A DNA stretch of 64,000 nt from Arthrobacter sp. UNC362MFTsu5.1 (GTDB taxonomy: Bacteria; Actinomycetota; Actinomycetes; Actinomycetales; Micrococcaceae), in NCBI RefSeq assembly GCF_000685965.1, contig NZ_JMLE01000004.1:1-64000 (forward strand). Reading direction: 5' to 3'. The notes under the pieces were generated by a model that saw only the letters and a program-made list of their open reading frames with translations, was not told the origin of the DNA and did not search any database. Position 1 is the first letter of the stretch, and each line of letters starts with the position of its first letter. The position numbers and the translations under genes were made by a program. Shown here piece after piece: positions 15,672 to 24,923 of this stretch.

Positions 15672-17485
15672 CGGGAGATCTCCTCGGACTCGTCCGTTAA
15701 TTCTGAGAGTTCGGACAGTTCGGAATCCAGGTCCCGCGGTTCCGTTTCGAGGCTGGCGATCACGTAGCGGTAGTGCTCGTTGTGCGCCAGCAGTTCGGCG
15801 TGGGTCCCGACGGCGGCGATCCGGCCGTCCTCGAGCAGCGCCACCCGGTCCGCCAGTGCGACGGTGGAGGGCCGGTGGGCGACGATCAGGGTGGTGGTGT
15901 CGGCGAGCACCTCGCGCAGCCGGGCTTCGACTAGTTCTTCGGTGTTGACGTCCAGGGCGGACAGGGGATCGTCCAGGACCAGCACCTTGGGCTTCGCGGC
16001 GATGGCACGGGCCAGGGCGATGCGCTGCCGCTGCCCGCCGGACAGGCTGAGGCCCTCCTCGCCGATGAGCGTGTCCAGGCCCTCCGGTAGGGAGTAGGCG
16101 AAGTGGGCCTGTGCAACGTCCAGGGCTTCCTCCAGCGTTTCCTGACTCCGCTCCTTGGCCCCGAGCAGCACATTGTCCCGGACGGAATTGGAGAACAGGG
16201 TGGTGTCTTCGAAGGCCACGCCCACCACGGTGCGCAGTTGTTCCACGGAGAACTCGCGCAGGTCCACGCCGTCGATGGTGATGGAGCCGGCCGTGACGTC
16301 GTAGAGGCGGGGGACCAGCTGCAGCAGCGCGCTCTTGCCGCTGCCGGTGATGCCCACCAGGGCCATGGTCTCGCCGGGGCGGATGTCCAGGCTGACGTCC
16401 TTGAGGATCGGCTTGTCCGGGGCGTCTTCGAAGGCGAACGTCGCCGCGTTGAAGCTGAGCGCGCCCTTGAGCTGCCCGGGTTCGCGGGGATGCTCCGGGC
16501 TGGTGATGGTGTTGGCGGCGTCCATGACCTCGAAATGCCGGTCGATGGCCGTCTTGGCCGTCAGCGCCATGGCCAAGAGCATGCCGCTGAATTCCACGGG
16601 CGCGGCCACCACGGCCGCAGTGGCGAAGAACGCCACCAGCGAACCGATGCTGAGCCGGCCGTCCGCGGCCAGCATGATGCCCACCACCAGGCCGGCGCCG
16701 AGGGCGAGCTCGGGGAGGAGGGTGACCACCATGCTGAAGGTGGCCTGGTGTTTCGCCTTGGCGATTTCGGTCTGCCGGAGTTCCTCGGCCTGTTCGTTGA
16801 AGTTCTCCAGGGCTTCGCGGCTGCGGCCGAACGCTTTGAGCACACGGATGCCGTGCACCGACTCCTCAACCGTCGTGGCGAGGTCGCCGGCCTGGTCCTG
16901 GCTGCGGCGGGCCACCTTGCTGAAGCGGGTCCTGAAACGGAAACCGTAGATCATGATGGGCACCGCCGCGGCCAGGAAAATCAGTGCCAGTTGCCAGCTC
17001 ATGGCAAACATCACGACGACGCCGATCACCACCGTCAGGGTGGTCACCACCAGCATGATGGCGCCGAACGCCATCCAGCGGCGCAGGAAGTTCAAGTCCG
17101 TCATGGCCCGGGAGAGCAGCTGCCCGGAACCCCAGCGGTCGTGGAAGGAGACCGTCAGGTCCTGCAGGTGCCCGTAGAGCGACACCCTCATCCGGGTTTC
17201 CACGGTGGTTGCCGGGTTGATGACGAACTGACGGCGGAGGGCAACCAGCCCGGCTTCGGCGATGCCCAGGCCCAGGATGATCAGGGAGGCCACCCAGACA
17301 GCGTCCGTTGCGCCGCCCGGCCGGAGCGAGTCATTGATGAGGACCCGCAGGACCTGGGGGATGGCCAGCGCCACGATACTGGCGAGGAGTGCGCACAAAA
17401 GTCCCATCACAAGCCGGGGGATGATCGGCTTCACATGGGGATAGAGTCGGCTGATTGACGTGAAGAATGGAGTCTGCTTGGCCAT
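15668..17485 (-). CDS. ABC exporter half-transporter, subunit A of a heterodimer
   Basis: A 605-residue membrane-ATPase fusion, first gene of the exporter operon. It has Walker A (VGITGSGKS), a canonical [16 protein letters not shown] signature and Walker [13 protein letters not shown], in which the catalytic glutamate is replaced by Asp. With the altered signature of the partner this creates the expected degenerate site. The C-terminal tail is acidic and Ser/Glu rich. A palindrome resembling a MarR-type operator lies 28 bp upstream of the start. Confidence 0.9.
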   Translation of the reverse strand: MAKQTPFFTSISRLYPHVKPIIPRLVMGLLCALLASIVALAIPQVLRVLINDSLRPGGATDAVWVASLIILGLGIAEAGLVALRRQFVINPATTVETRMRVSLYGHLQDLTVSFHDRWGSGQLLSRAMTDLNFLRRWMAFGAIMLVVTTLTVVIGVVVMFAMSWQLALIFLAAAVPIMIYGFRFRTRFSKVARRSQDQAGDLATTVEESVHGIRVLKAFGRSREALENFNEQAEELRQTEIAKAKHQATFSMVVTLLPELALGAGLVVGIMLAADGRLSIGSLVAFFATAAVVAAPVEFSGMLLAMALTAKTAIDRHFEVMDAANTITSPEHPREPGQLKGALSFNAATFAFEDAPDKPILKDVSLDIRPGETMALVGITGSGKSALLQLVPRLYDVTAGSITIDGVDLREFSVEQLRTVVGVAFEDTTLFSNSVRDNVLLGAKERSQETLEEALDVAQAHFAYSLPEGLDTLIGEEGLSLSGGQRQRIALARAIAAKPKVLVLDDPLSALDVNTEELVEARLREVLADTTTLIVAHRPSTVALADRVALLEDGRIAAVGTHAELLAHNEHYRYVIASLETEPRDLDSELSELSELTDESEEISR

Positions 17486-17513
17486 GCCCGCTTCTTAAAG
17501 CTCAACTGCGAAT

Positions 17514-17534
17514 GTAGTTTCCTTTAGCAACTAC
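17514..17534. promoter_or_regulatory. Palindrome upstream of the ABC exporter operon, candidate MarR-type operator
   Basis: GTAGTT-N9-AACTAC has perfect 6-bp arms and lies 29-49 bp upstream of the exporter ATG, where it would overlap promoter elements. MarR regulators commonly bind such sites in front of exporter genes, but no marR gene is in the window. Confidence 0.45.
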
Positions 17535-17645
17535 CCTATGCCATCGAGTGACACGGTTCACAGGATTCGGCACCGCGCGGGAATCTTCCCCAGTCATTGC
17601 GGTCCGCAATACTGCAGGCGGAGGTTGAGCCCCTCGAAACCGGGC

Positions 17646-18590
17646 TCAGCGTTCCGTCAGTGTCAGCAGCACGGCCTCGGGCCGGCAGGCGATGCGGACC
17701 GGTGCGAAGCGCGAGGTGCCGATCCCGCCGGAGACGTTGACCGGCGTCGTGCTGCCGTTGCTTTCCCAGTTGTTGAGTCCCTTGGCACGCCAGGTGGGGA
17801 GGTCGCAGTTGGCCACCAGTGCGCCGTACCCCGGCAGGCAGATCTGGCCGCCGTGCGTGTGGCCGGCCAGCAGGAGGTCCGCGCCGTCATCGGTGAAGTG
17901 GTCCAGCACGCGCTGGTAAGGGGCGTGGATGACGGCCACGCGGAGGTGCGGGGTCCTGTCCTGGCCTTTGGTTCCGCGGGGCCAGCCGGCGTATCTCTCC
18001 AGGCCCAGGTGCGGATCGTCGACGCCGGAGAAATCAAAGCGCAGGCCGTTCAGCACCAGGGACTGGTGGCGGTTGGTCAGGTCCACCCAGCCGGACATGC
18101 CGAAGTAGGAGCGCAGCCGGGGCCAGTCGAGTTCCACGGGCTTCTTCTGGGCTTTAGAAGGACCCAGGAAGTAGGAGGCGGGATTCTTGATCGTGGGCGC
18201 GAAGTAGTCGTTGGACCCGGGCACAAAGACGCCGGGGAATTCCAGGAGGGGGGCCAGCGCCTTCAGGAGGGGGTCGATCGCCTTGGCGTGGCTGAGGTTG
18301 TCGCCCGTGTTCACCACCAGGTCCGGTTCCAGCTCCGCGAGCGACGACAGCCACTGGGCCTTCCGGTTCTGGCCCGGGACGAAGTGGATGTCACTCAGGT
18401 GGAGGATCCGGAAAGGACCGAAACCGGCCGGCAGGATGGGCAGGGTCTCTTCGCGCAGGACGAACTGGTTCTTTTCCCATAGCCCGTAGCCTGTCGCGGC
18501 CATGCCGGCTGCCGCGCCGGCCGCTGCGGTTACGGCAAAGCCGCGCCCGATGCTCCGGGCGCGGCCTGCCAGCGTTGTTTTATCCCCCAT
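17646..18590 (-). CDS. Metallophosphoesterase, membrane-anchored calcineurin-like
   Basis: A 314-residue calcineurin-like phosphoesterase. After an N-terminal hydrophobic anchor (GFAVTAAAGAAAGMAATGYG) come the metal-binding motifs HLSDIHF, NTGDN, PGSND (a variant of GNHD) and GHTHGG, which hold a two-metal centre. The ATG at 18590 starts just before the anchor; the frame is open further upstream but that part is the antisense of the PBP tail. It starts 8 nt after the PBP stop codon and is co-transcribed with it, an arrangement also seen in mycobacteria (ponA2 and its phosphoesterase neighbour). Confidence 0.85.
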   Translation of the reverse strand: MGDKTTLAGRARSIGRGFAVTAAAGAAAGMAATGYGLWEKNQFVLREETLPILPAGFGPFRILHLSDIHFVPGQNRKAQWLSSLAELEPDLVVNTGDNLSHAKAIDPLLKALAPLLEFPGVFVPGSNDYFAPTIKNPASYFLGPSKAQKKPVELDWPRLRSYFGMSGWVDLTNRHQSLVLNGLRFDFSGVDDPHLGLERYAGWPRGTKGQDRTPHLRVAVIHAPYQRVLDHFTDDGADLLLAGHTHGGQICLPGYGALVANCDLPTWRAKGLNNWESNGSTTPVNVSGGIGTSRFAPVRIACRPEAVLLTLTER

Positions 18591-18597
18591 CGGTGCG

Positions 18598-20889
18598 CTA
18601 CCCGTTGCCCTTGCCGTTGTCCTTGCTGGGCTCCGGCGACGGAGCCGGAGAGGCGGGTGCCGTTGCGGGGGCGGTGCTCTGCGTCGTCGGGGTGGTGGTC
18701 CGCGTGGGCGCCCCGTTGACCATGTTGGACGGAGGTGCCGTGAACGGGTTGGTGCCGTAGGCGGGCGCAACCTGTGACATGAAGTTGGAGAACATCGGTC
18801 CGGCGATCATGTAGCCGTCGATGCCCGTGTAGAACTTGCCGTTGACGGTCACGTTCTGGCCCGCGCGCTGCTGGGTTCCGAGCGCGTCACCGAACCACGC
18901 CGCGGTGGCCAGGCCGGTGGTGTGGCCCACCACCCAAGTGGACCCGTTGTTGTTGGAGGTACCGGTCTTGGCTGCGATGGGGAAGTTGGTCCTCGTGGAA
19001 ATCCGGGGCTGGATCAGCGAGCCTGATCCGCGGTTGAGGACTTCCTGCAGGGCGTAGTTCACGCCGCGTGCCACTTCCGGTTTAAGCGCGTCACGGCAGT
19101 TCGTGGCCTGGGCCGGAAGCTGGGCGCCGGTCTGGTCCGTCACGGATGTGATGGCAATCGGGGCGCAGTACTTGCCGTCATTCGCGAACGTGGCGAAGGC
19201 GCTGGCCATGGCAAGCGGCGACGTCTGCCTGGAACCCAGCAGGTTGCCAATCGTCGTCATGGTGATCGGCGGCGTCGGGTTGGTGATCTTTCCCGTGTCG
19301 TCCCGCTGGGGGAGGCCTTCGTGGAGGCCCACGGCGTCCACTATCTTCTGGATTCCGCACAGGTCCACCTTGGCGGCGGTGGCAAAGGTCATGGTGTTGA
19401 TCGAGTTCGCCAGGCCGTCCAGGACCGTCATTGAACGGTAGTAGCCTTCCTCGGCGTTCTGCAGGTCCCTGGAATCGCCGTTCGTGCTGTCATACCAGCC
19501 AACGGTCGGCGTCTGGCAGGTGTTCTTCCACGGGAAGCTTTGCGGATAGCGACGAACCGCGCCATTCAGGATGGAGTTCATCGAATTGCCCTCGTTGAGC
19601 CATTCAGCGAACGTAAACGGCTTCATGGTTGAACCCGGCTGTGCACCGCCGAGGCCGTTGAGGTCGTTGCCGTTGGCGTCGTACTGGTCAACGCTGAAGT
19701 TGAGCTGGCTGTCGAACTTGCCATCGCCGGCGAACCACACCGTATTTTGCGCCATGTTGGTGATCTTGCCGGTGTTCGGCTGGACGGAAACCACCGCAGC
19801 ACCCCACTTGTCCGGGTTGGCGCCGGCGGACGCATCCACCTGGGCCTGGGCCGCGTTCTGCGCCTTGGGGTCAAGGGTGGTGGTGATGGTCAGGCCGCCG
19901 CGGAAGATCTTCCGCTCACGTTCAGTGGCATCGGCGCCGTAGGCCGGATCGTTGAGCAGCAGGTGCAGGACGTAATCACAGAAATACGGTGCGGTGGACG
20001 CATACGCACAACCCTGGCGGGCAGGGGTGACCTTGGTTTCCACCGGCGTGGCCACCGCGGCCTCATAGTCAGGCTGGGTGATCTTTTTCTGGGTGTACAT
20101 GGCCTTGAGCACCTGGTCGCGGCGGCTCTTCGCGTTGTCAGGGTTGTTGATGGGGTCAAAGAACGACGGGCTGTTGACGAGGCCCGCCAGCAGCGCGGCC
20201 TGCGGGAGCGTGAGGTCCTTCGCCGTGGTGCTGAAGAAGAACTTGGACGCGGCTTCAATGCCGTAGGCGTCCCGGTTGAAGAACACGATGTTGAGGTAGC
20301 CCTCGAGGATCTGCTCCTTGGTAAACTTCTTCTCCAGGGCGATGGCCAGCTTCATCTCGCGGAGCTTGTCGCCCACGCCCTTGTTCACGCCGTTGAGCTT
20401 GATGTCCTCGGTGTTGCCTTCGGCCTCGAGTGAGGCGTTGATGACATTGTTCACGTACTGCTGCGTGATGGTGGACGCGCCCTGCTTGTTGCCGCGGGCG
20501 GTGCTGACCAGTGCACGCATGATGCCGGTGGTGTCCACGCCGCCGTGCTCATAGAAGCGGCTGTCCTCGATGGCGATCACTGCGTCCTTGATGAATGGCG
20601 ACATCTGGTCCAGTGCAACGCGCGTCCGGTTTTCGGCGTAGAGGTTGGCGATCAGGCTTCCGTCGGAAGCGAGGATTTTGGTGGACTGGCTGGGCGGGTC
20701 CACCTGCAGCTCCGCCGGGAGGGTGTCGAAGAACTCGATGGAACCGCTGGCTGTGCTGCCGGAAACAGCGGCCGCCGGGACCAGCAGGCCCGCTACCAGG
20801 ACACCACAAATAGCGCTCACGCCAAGGAAAGCAAGGATCTTTCCGAGGGTGGTGGCCGTGTCGAATAAAGGGTTCTTACCAGTCGCCAT
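18598..20889 (-). CDS. Class A penicillin-binding protein (transglycosylase/transpeptidase)
   Basis: A 763-residue bifunctional peptidoglycan synthase. An N-terminal membrane anchor is followed by a GT51 domain (IEDSRFYEHGGVD, GASTITQQYVNN) and a transpeptidase domain with active-site STMK (GSTMKPFTFAEWL), SIN (LANSINTMTFA) and KTG (AAKTGTSNNN). The C-terminus is a Thr/Pro/Ala-rich extracellular tail, as in PonA2-type proteins. I place the start at ATG 20889 rather than GTG 20898 because a TAAAGT -10 box is 7 nt upstream of the ATG and there is no Shine-Dalgarno for either. It is divergent from the DUF4177 gene with only 37 bp between the starts. Confidence 0.92.
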   Translation of the reverse strand: MATGKNPLFDTATTLGKILAFLGVSAICGVLVAGLLVPAAAVSGSTASGSIEFFDTLPAELQVDPPSQSTKILASDGSLIANLYAENRTRVALDQMSPFIKDAVIAIEDSRFYEHGGVDTTGIMRALVSTARGNKQGASTITQQYVNNVINASLEAEGNTEDIKLNGVNKGVGDKLREMKLAIALEKKFTKEQILEGYLNIVFFNRDAYGIEAASKFFFSTTAKDLTLPQAALLAGLVNSPSFFDPINNPDNAKSRRDQVLKAMYTQKKITQPDYEAAVATPVETKVTPARQGCAYASTAPYFCDYVLHLLLNDPAYGADATERERKIFRGGLTITTTLDPKAQNAAQAQVDASAGANPDKWGAAVVSVQPNTGKITNMAQNTVWFAGDGKFDSQLNFSVDQYDANGNDLNGLGGAQPGSTMKPFTFAEWLNEGNSMNSILNGAVRRYPQSFPWKNTCQTPTVGWYDSTNGDSRDLQNAEEGYYRSMTVLDGLANSINTMTFATAAKVDLCGIQKIVDAVGLHEGLPQRDDTGKITNPTPPITMTTIGNLLGSRQTSPLAMASAFATFANDGKYCAPIAITSVTDQTGAQLPAQATNCRDALKPEVARGVNYALQEVLNRGSGSLIQPRISTRTNFPIAAKTGTSNNNGSTWVVGHTTGLATAAWFGDALGTQQRAGQNVTVNGKFYTGIDGYMIAGPMFSNFMSQVAPAYGTNPFTAPPSNMVNGAPTRTTTPTTQSTAPATAPASPAPSPEPSKDNGKGNG

Positions 20890-20896
20890 GTTTTCC

Positions 20897-20902
20897 ACTT
20901 TA
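20897..20902 (-). promoter_or_regulatory. -10 box TAAAGT, leaderless start of the PBP gene
   Basis: On the minus strand TAAAGT is followed by 7 nt and ATG at 20889. Confidence 0.5.
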
Positions 20903-20913
20903 CCGGCAAGGAC

Positions 20914-20919
20914 TAGTCT
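20914..20919 (+). promoter_or_regulatory. -10 box TAGTCT, leaderless start of the DUF4177 gene
   Basis: TAGTCT lies 7 nt before ATG 20927. With the PBP -10 box it forms a back-to-back promoter pair within 40 bp. Confidence 0.5.
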
Positions 20920-20926
20920 TTAGCTC

Positions 20927-21082
20927 ATGACCAAATGGGAGTACGCCACGATTCCGCTCATTATTCACGCCACGAAGCAGATTCTGGACCAGTGGGGCGA
21001 GGACGGCTGGGAGCTCGTCCAGGTCGTCACCGGTCCTGACGGCAACGGCCTCGTTGCCTACCTTAAGAGGGAGAAGCAGTAG
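20927..21082 (+). CDS. DUF4177 family small protein
   Basis: A 51-residue ORF reading MTKWEYATIPLIIHATKQIL, then WGEDGWELVQVV and ending GLVAYLKREKQ. The pattern WEYATIPL plus LxxWGxDGWELVxV is that of the DUF4177 family, a small alpha/beta protein of unknown function found beside ponA/RidA genes in actinobacteria. The short length makes it easy to miss. It ends 2 nt before the RidA start codon, and its last codons contain the RidA ribosome-binding site. Confidence 0.8.
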   Translation: MTKWEYATIPLIIHATKQILDQWGEDGWELVQVVTGPDGNGLVAYLKREKQ

Positions 21083-21084
21083 TT

Positions 21085-21654
21085 ATGACAAGCCCCGCAG
21101 GCACGGCGCCGGAATCCCCGGCCCGCGCGGAAAATTCGGCCTCCGGCGCGGAAAACGGAGCACCGGTATCGGCCGTGGAACAGCGGCTGGCAGAGCTGGG
21201 ACTGACCCTTCCGGAAGTCGCGGCCCCGGTGGCCGCCTACGTCCCGGCAGTCATCTCCGGCAACCACGTTTACACCTCCGGCCAGCTGCCCTTTATTAAC
21301 GGCAAACTCGAAGCTACCGGCAAGGTGTCCACGGGCACCGAAGGCTTCGCCGACGAACCGACGGTCTCTCCCGAAGACGCCAAGCGGTTCGCTGCAGTCT
21401 GTGCAGTCAACGCCCTCGCGGCGGTGAAAAGCGTGATCGGTGACCTGGACCGTATTACCAGGATCGTGAAGGTGGTGGGCTTCGTCTCCTCGGATCCGTC
21501 CTTCACGGGCCAGCCGGGTGTCATCAACGGCGCGTCGGAACTCCTGGGCAAGGTCCTCGGCGATGCGGGCCAGCACGCCCGGTCCGCCGTCGGCGTGTCG
21601 GTCCTGCCGCTGGACTCGCCGGTCGAAGTCGAACTGATCGCCGAATTTAGCTAA
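21085..21654 (+). CDS. RidA family protein (YjgF/YER057c/UK114)
   Basis: A 189-residue protein. The first 35 residues are a low-complexity Ala/Ser/Pro/Glu extension; the core from EQRLAELGLTLPEV onward includes YVPAVISGNHVYTSGQLPF and ends in VEVELIAEF, the pattern of the RidA-like group with a C-terminal acidic end. RidA proteins hydrolyse reactive enamine/imine intermediates made by PLP enzymes, but this longer subgroup may lack the usual catalytic Arg (no CRxEIE-type motif visible), so deaminase activity is uncertain. Co-transcribed with DUF4177 and NUDIX. Confidence 0.85.
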   Translation: MTSPAGTAPESPARAENSASGAENGAPVSAVEQRLAELGLTLPEVAAPVAAYVPAVISGNHVYTSGQLPFINGKLEATGKVSTGTEGFADEPTVSPEDAKRFAAVCAVNALAAVKSVIGDLDRITRIVKVVGFVSSDPSFTGQPGVINGASELLGKVLGDAGQHARSAVGVSVLPLDSPVEVELIAEFS

Positions 21655-21669
21655 GGCCGGTCACTTCCC

Positions 21670-22581
21670 TTGCCCCAGTTAGCCCGTCGCCTGTTTGTGC
21701 TGCCTCCCGATCTTGAGGGGGCAGCACAAAGCTGGCTCGAACACGGCGAGCGGACACCACGTGCCGCCCGCCTCGCTTCCTCCGTCGTCCTGCTCCGCGA
21801 CGCCCCCACAGGGCTGGAAACCTGGCTGGGCTACCGCCCAGGGTCCTCGCCGCTCGGAGTCCTCGCCTTTCCCGGCGGTTCCCTTGAGGCGACCGACGAC
21901 GACGCCGTCAGCTGGCTGGGCCCCTCACCGCAGCATTGGGCGGAACAAATGGGAACGGACGACGTCGGGCTGGCGCGCCGCCACGTGGTGGGCGCCATCC
22001 GAGAACTCTTCGAAGAAACCGGTGTGCTCCTGGCCGGCCCGGACCTGTCCACCACAGTGGAGGCCACCTCCACGCCGGAATGGATGCGGGCCCGGATTGC
22101 CGTTGCCGAGCAGGAAAAATCCTTCATCGACGTCCTGGCCAAGCGCGGGCTTTCAATCCGTACCGACCTGCTGAAACCGCTGGTCAACTGGCTCAGCCCC
22201 GACTTCGCCCACCGCCGTTTCAACACCCGGTACTTTGCCGCCACCGTACCCGTGAACCAGCAGCCCACGCTGCTGGAAAGCAAAGGTGTCTGGGGCCGCT
22301 GGGTCTGCGCCAGCAAAGTCATTGCGGAGCGTGACACCACCGCCCTGGGCGATGAAGTGGGCCAGGAAAACACCGTGGGCCTGACCCTCGGCCAGCTGCT
22401 GGTGCCAGGCTCAGAGATCATGCTCGAGAAGATGGCGGCCGCCAACGGGTGCATCGCCTACCTGAGCTACAAGCGCAAGGCGCACGTCTACCAGCCGAAG
22501 CTCGTCGAAGAAGGCGGCAAGCTGATGCTCGAAGTCGAGGCCGCCAAGACGGTCGCCGGCGAGCCGCAGCGGGAGCGGTAG
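21670..22581 (+). CDS. NUDIX hydrolase with interrupted Nudix box (NUDT19-like)
   Basis: A 303-residue protein. The Nudix signature is split: FPGGSLE at about residue 77 and IRELFEETGVLL at about residue 115 are separated by an insertion containing WLGPSPQHWAEQMG. This arrangement is known from NUDT19-type CoA diphosphatases. The C-terminal two thirds include RFNTRYFAATVP. Substrate is inferred only as a nucleoside-diphosphate-linked compound, possibly CoA derivatives. The start is a TTG with no good ribosome site, so the N-terminus is less certain. Third gene of the DUF4177-RidA-NUDIX unit; a terminator follows. Confidence 0.8.
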   Translation: MPQLARRLFVLPPDLEGAAQSWLEHGERTPRAARLASSVVLLRDAPTGLETWLGYRPGSSPLGVLAFPGGSLEATDDDAVSWLGPSPQHWAEQMGTDDVGLARRHVVGAIRELFEETGVLLAGPDLSTTVEATSTPEWMRARIAVAEQEKSFIDVLAKRGLSIRTDLLKPLVNWLSPDFAHRRFNTRYFAATVPVNQQPTLLESKGVWGRWVCASKVIAERDTTALGDEVGQENTVGLTLGQLLVPGSEIMLEKMAAANGCIAYLSYKRKAHVYQPKLVEEGGKLMLEVEAAKTVAGEPQRER

Positions 22582-22647
22582 GCCGACCGCTCTGACATCC
22601 TCTGCGTGCTCGCTCGTTCCCGACCCGCAAATAGACTGACGACACAG

Positions 22648-22692
22648 AAAATGCCTGGCGACACCGTTATTCGGGGGTCGCCAGGCATTTTG
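22648..22692 (+). terminator. Rho-independent terminator after the NUDIX gene
   Basis: AAAATGCCTGGCGAC pairs with GTCGCCAGGCATTTT around a 13-nt loop. A and T runs flank both sides, so it can serve both this operon and the convergent crp gene. Confidence 0.8.
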
Positions 22693-22752
22693 CGCGTCAT
22701 TTCCCGCTAGGGGAGCGACGCGCACTTTCCTTGATTGAATGCCGCAGAATGA

Positions 22753-23430
22753 CTAGCGGGAGCGCTGGCGGAGGCGCTGCATGTCCAGGATCACCACGGC
22801 ACGGGCTTCCAGCCGGAGCCAGCCGCGCTGGACGAACTCGGCCAGGGCCTTGTTCACGGTTTCGCGGGAGGCGCCCACCAGCTGGGCCAGCTCTTCCTGG
22901 GTGAGCTCGTGAGCCACCAGGACGCCGTCGGTTGCCGGGCGGCCGAAGCGGTCGGCCAGGTCCAGCAGCGCCTTGGCCACGCGGCCCGGAACGTCGGAGA
23001 AAACAAGGTCCGACAGGGAGTCGTTGGTGCGGCGCAGGCGGCGGGCCAGTGCCTGCAGCAGCTGGGCCGAGACCTCCGGGCGGGTGCGCAGCAGGGCGTT
23101 GAGGCTTTCGTTCTTCAGGCCGGCGAGGCGGGTCTCCGAGACGGCGGTTGCCGTGGCCGTGCGGGGGCTCGGATCGAAGAGGGCCATTTCGCCGAAGAGC
23201 TCACCCGGGCCGAGGATCGCCAGCAGCGACTCGCGGCCGTCCGGGGACGTGCGGCCCAGCTTTACCTTGCCGGAGACGATGAAGTAGAGCTGATCACCCT
23301 GGTCGCCTTCGCGGAACACCGAGGCTCCGCGTGACAGGTCCACCTCGGTGAGCTCGTCCGTGAGCAGACGGAATGCTTCGTCGTCGAGCGTGGCGAAAAG
23401 GGGTGCGCGGCGCAATACCTCGATGTCCAT
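22753..23430 (-). CDS. crp: Crp/Fnr family global regulator (Crp/GlxR)
   Basis: A 225-residue protein with an N-terminal cyclic-nucleotide-binding domain (FREGDQGDQLYFIVSGKVKLG, GELFGEMALFDPSPRTATATA) and a C-terminal winged helix (ELTQEELAQLVGASRETVNKAL). Length and sequence match the actinobacterial Crp/GlxR group, which binds cAMP and recognises TGTGA-N6-TCACA. Start at ATG 23430 after AGGAG. It is divergent from marP, as in mycobacteria where crp and marP are near neighbours. Good matches to its site occur before both sugar operons and acs in this window. Confidence 0.92.
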   Translation of the reverse strand: MDIEVLRRAPLFATLDDEAFRLLTDELTEVDLSRGASVFREGDQGDQLYFIVSGKVKLGRTSPDGRESLLAILGPGELFGEMALFDPSPRTATATAVSETRLAGLKNESLNALLRTRPEVSAQLLQALARRLRRTNDSLSDLVFSDVPGRVAKALLDLADRFGRPATDGVLVAHELTQEELAQLVGASRETVNKALAEFVQRGWLRLEARAVVILDMQRLRQRSR

Positions 23431-23496
23431 GAATTCTCCTGAGTAAAATGTGTCGGCTGGGGCGCTTCAGCCATTGTTTCAGAATTTTGAAGGTTC

Positions 23497-23512
23497 TGTG
23501 ACGTACTTGGCA
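23497..23512. promoter_or_regulatory. Weak Crp-type site in the crp/marP spacer
   Basis: TGTGA-CGTACT-TGGCA matches 8 of 10 consensus positions and lies about 70 bp upstream of the crp start, which would allow autoregulation. Confidence 0.35.
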
Positions 23513-23703
23513 CGTGAAACGCCTGAAATGGGCCTTCCGAGGCCGGTCCGGGGCCTCTGGAGTGCGTTTACAGAGCAGATTTCGACGGCGGGCCCGGGCT
23601 TTCCGGGGCGCCTCGCGGTTGCCCCGGGGCGGCTGTCAGTCACGGCAAACTGTCAGGGTTCGCCACTAGAATTGGGGCTTACCTGTTTTTGTGAGGAGCC
23701 CGT

Positions 23704-24888
23704 GTGTTCGGCTTGACCATCCTGGACCTGGCCTTGATCCTGACGCTGCTGTCCTACCTGATCTATGGCCTTCGCAATGGCTTCCTGGTGACCCTCGGCG
23801 GCATCGCCGGGTTCATCGTCGGTGCCGTGGCGGCGTTTGTGTCCGTGCCCATCGTCAGCAACCTCGTGGAAGACAGCGGCTGGAGGCTCACCGCGATCGT
23901 CGCCGCCGCCGTCGTGCTCATAGTCCTGGGGCATGCGCTCGGGACCATGATCGGCCGCAAAATCCGCAGTGCCGTGCGGATCCAGCCGCTACGGGCCATG
24001 GACCGGGTGGTGGGCGGAGCAGTCAACGTGGTGGTGGCAGCGCTCGTGATGTCCATGCTCTCCTTCAGCATCAGCGCCCTGGGCGTGCCGTTCGTTTCCC
24101 AGCAGCTGGCGGAATCCAAGGTCATTCGCTTCATCGACGGACTCACGCCCGTGCCGGTGAAAACAGCCGTGGCGCAGCTGCGCTCCACCGTGATCGGGGA
24201 CGGCATACCCACCCTCATCGAAGGGCTCGGGCAGGGCCAGCAGGTGGCCATTCCCAACGCGAGCACGGACACCCCGGCCCTGAACCGGGCAGCGGAGTCG
24301 GTCCTGAAAATCGCGGGCACCGCCTACCAATGCGGCCAGAACCAGACCGGCAGCGGCTTTGTGGTGTCGCCGGGGCGGGTTGTGACCAACGCCCATGTGG
24401 TGGCGGGCGTGTCGCAGCCTGTGGTGGAGATCCCGGGCGGAGGGGCCATGCCCGGCAGGGTGGTGTATTTCGACAGCCAGCATGACCTCGCCGTCCTTGC
24501 CGTGGACGGACTTCCGTCGTCTCCGCTCCAGCTGAGCGCGGACCTGCCGGCAGGCAGCCCGGCCGCGTTCGCAGGCTACCCGCACGGCGGTCCTTTCCAG
24601 TCCAAACCGGCAACGGTGCAGGACATCGCCACCGTCCTGGTCCCTGACATCTATGGCGGCAACCCCGCTCCCGAAGACGTGTACCGGCTTGCCGGCGATG
24701 TCCAGCCAGGCAACTCCGGCGGGCCGCTCCTCACCACCGAAGGCATGGTTGCCGGTGTGATCTTCGCCAAGGCCACGTCCGATGCCGAGCTCGGCTTTGC
24801 CATCACGATGGATGACCTGGGGCCGGTGGCCGCCCAGGCGCCGGGCCTGAGCAGCCCTGTTTCCTCCGGGCAGTGCATCCAGAAGTAA
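23704..24888 (+). CDS. marP: MarP-type membrane serine protease (CvpA-like anchor plus trypsin-like domain)
   Basis: A 394-residue protein. About 165 residues form four transmembrane helices of the CvpA/colicin V production type (GLTILDLALILTLLSYLIYGLRNGFLV). The periplasmic trypsin-like domain has the triad His231 (TNAHVV), Asp261 (HDLAVL) and Ser338 (GNSGGPL). Two Cys flank the domain, one just before it (AYQCGQNQ) and one at the C-terminus (SSGQC), consistent with the regulatory disulfide of MarP, which supports acid and oxidative stress survival in M. tuberculosis. Start GTG 23704 follows GAGGAG; a TAGAAT -10 box lies at about 23668. Confidence 0.9.
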   Translation: MFGLTILDLALILTLLSYLIYGLRNGFLVTLGGIAGFIVGAVAAFVSVPIVSNLVEDSGWRLTAIVAAAVVLIVLGHALGTMIGRKIRSAVRIQPLRAMDRVVGGAVNVVVAALVMSMLSFSISALGVPFVSQQLAESKVIRFIDGLTPVPVKTAVAQLRSTVIGDGIPTLIEGLGQGQQVAIPNASTDTPALNRAAESVLKIAGTAYQCGQNQTGSGFVVSPGRVVTNAHVVAGVSQPVVEIPGGGAMPGRVVYFDSQHDLAVLAVDGLPSSPLQLSADLPAGSPAAFAGYPHGGPFQSKPATVQDIATVLVPDIYGGNPAPEDVYRLAGDVQPGNSGGPLLTTEGMVAGVIFAKATSDAELGFAITMDDLGPVAAQAPGLSSPVSSGQCIQK

Positions 24889-24923
24889 GCGGTGCGGGGA
24901 CCAGATGTAAGCAGGCGGGGACC

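Noticed and set aside
14235..15767. Plus-strand 510-codon frame opposite the ABC exporter
   Set aside because: Antisense of a well-defined ABC transporter; composition (Gly/His/Gln/Arg-rich) is that of a shadow frame.
16103..17458. Plus-strand 451-codon frame opposite the second exporter subunit
   Set aside because: Same reason: shadow of an unmistakable coding sequence, no motif of its own.
18591..18770. N-terminal extension of the metallophosphoesterase
   Set aside because: The extra 60 residues are Pro/Arg-rich and overlap the end of the PBP gene; the ATG at 18590 precedes the membrane anchor directly.
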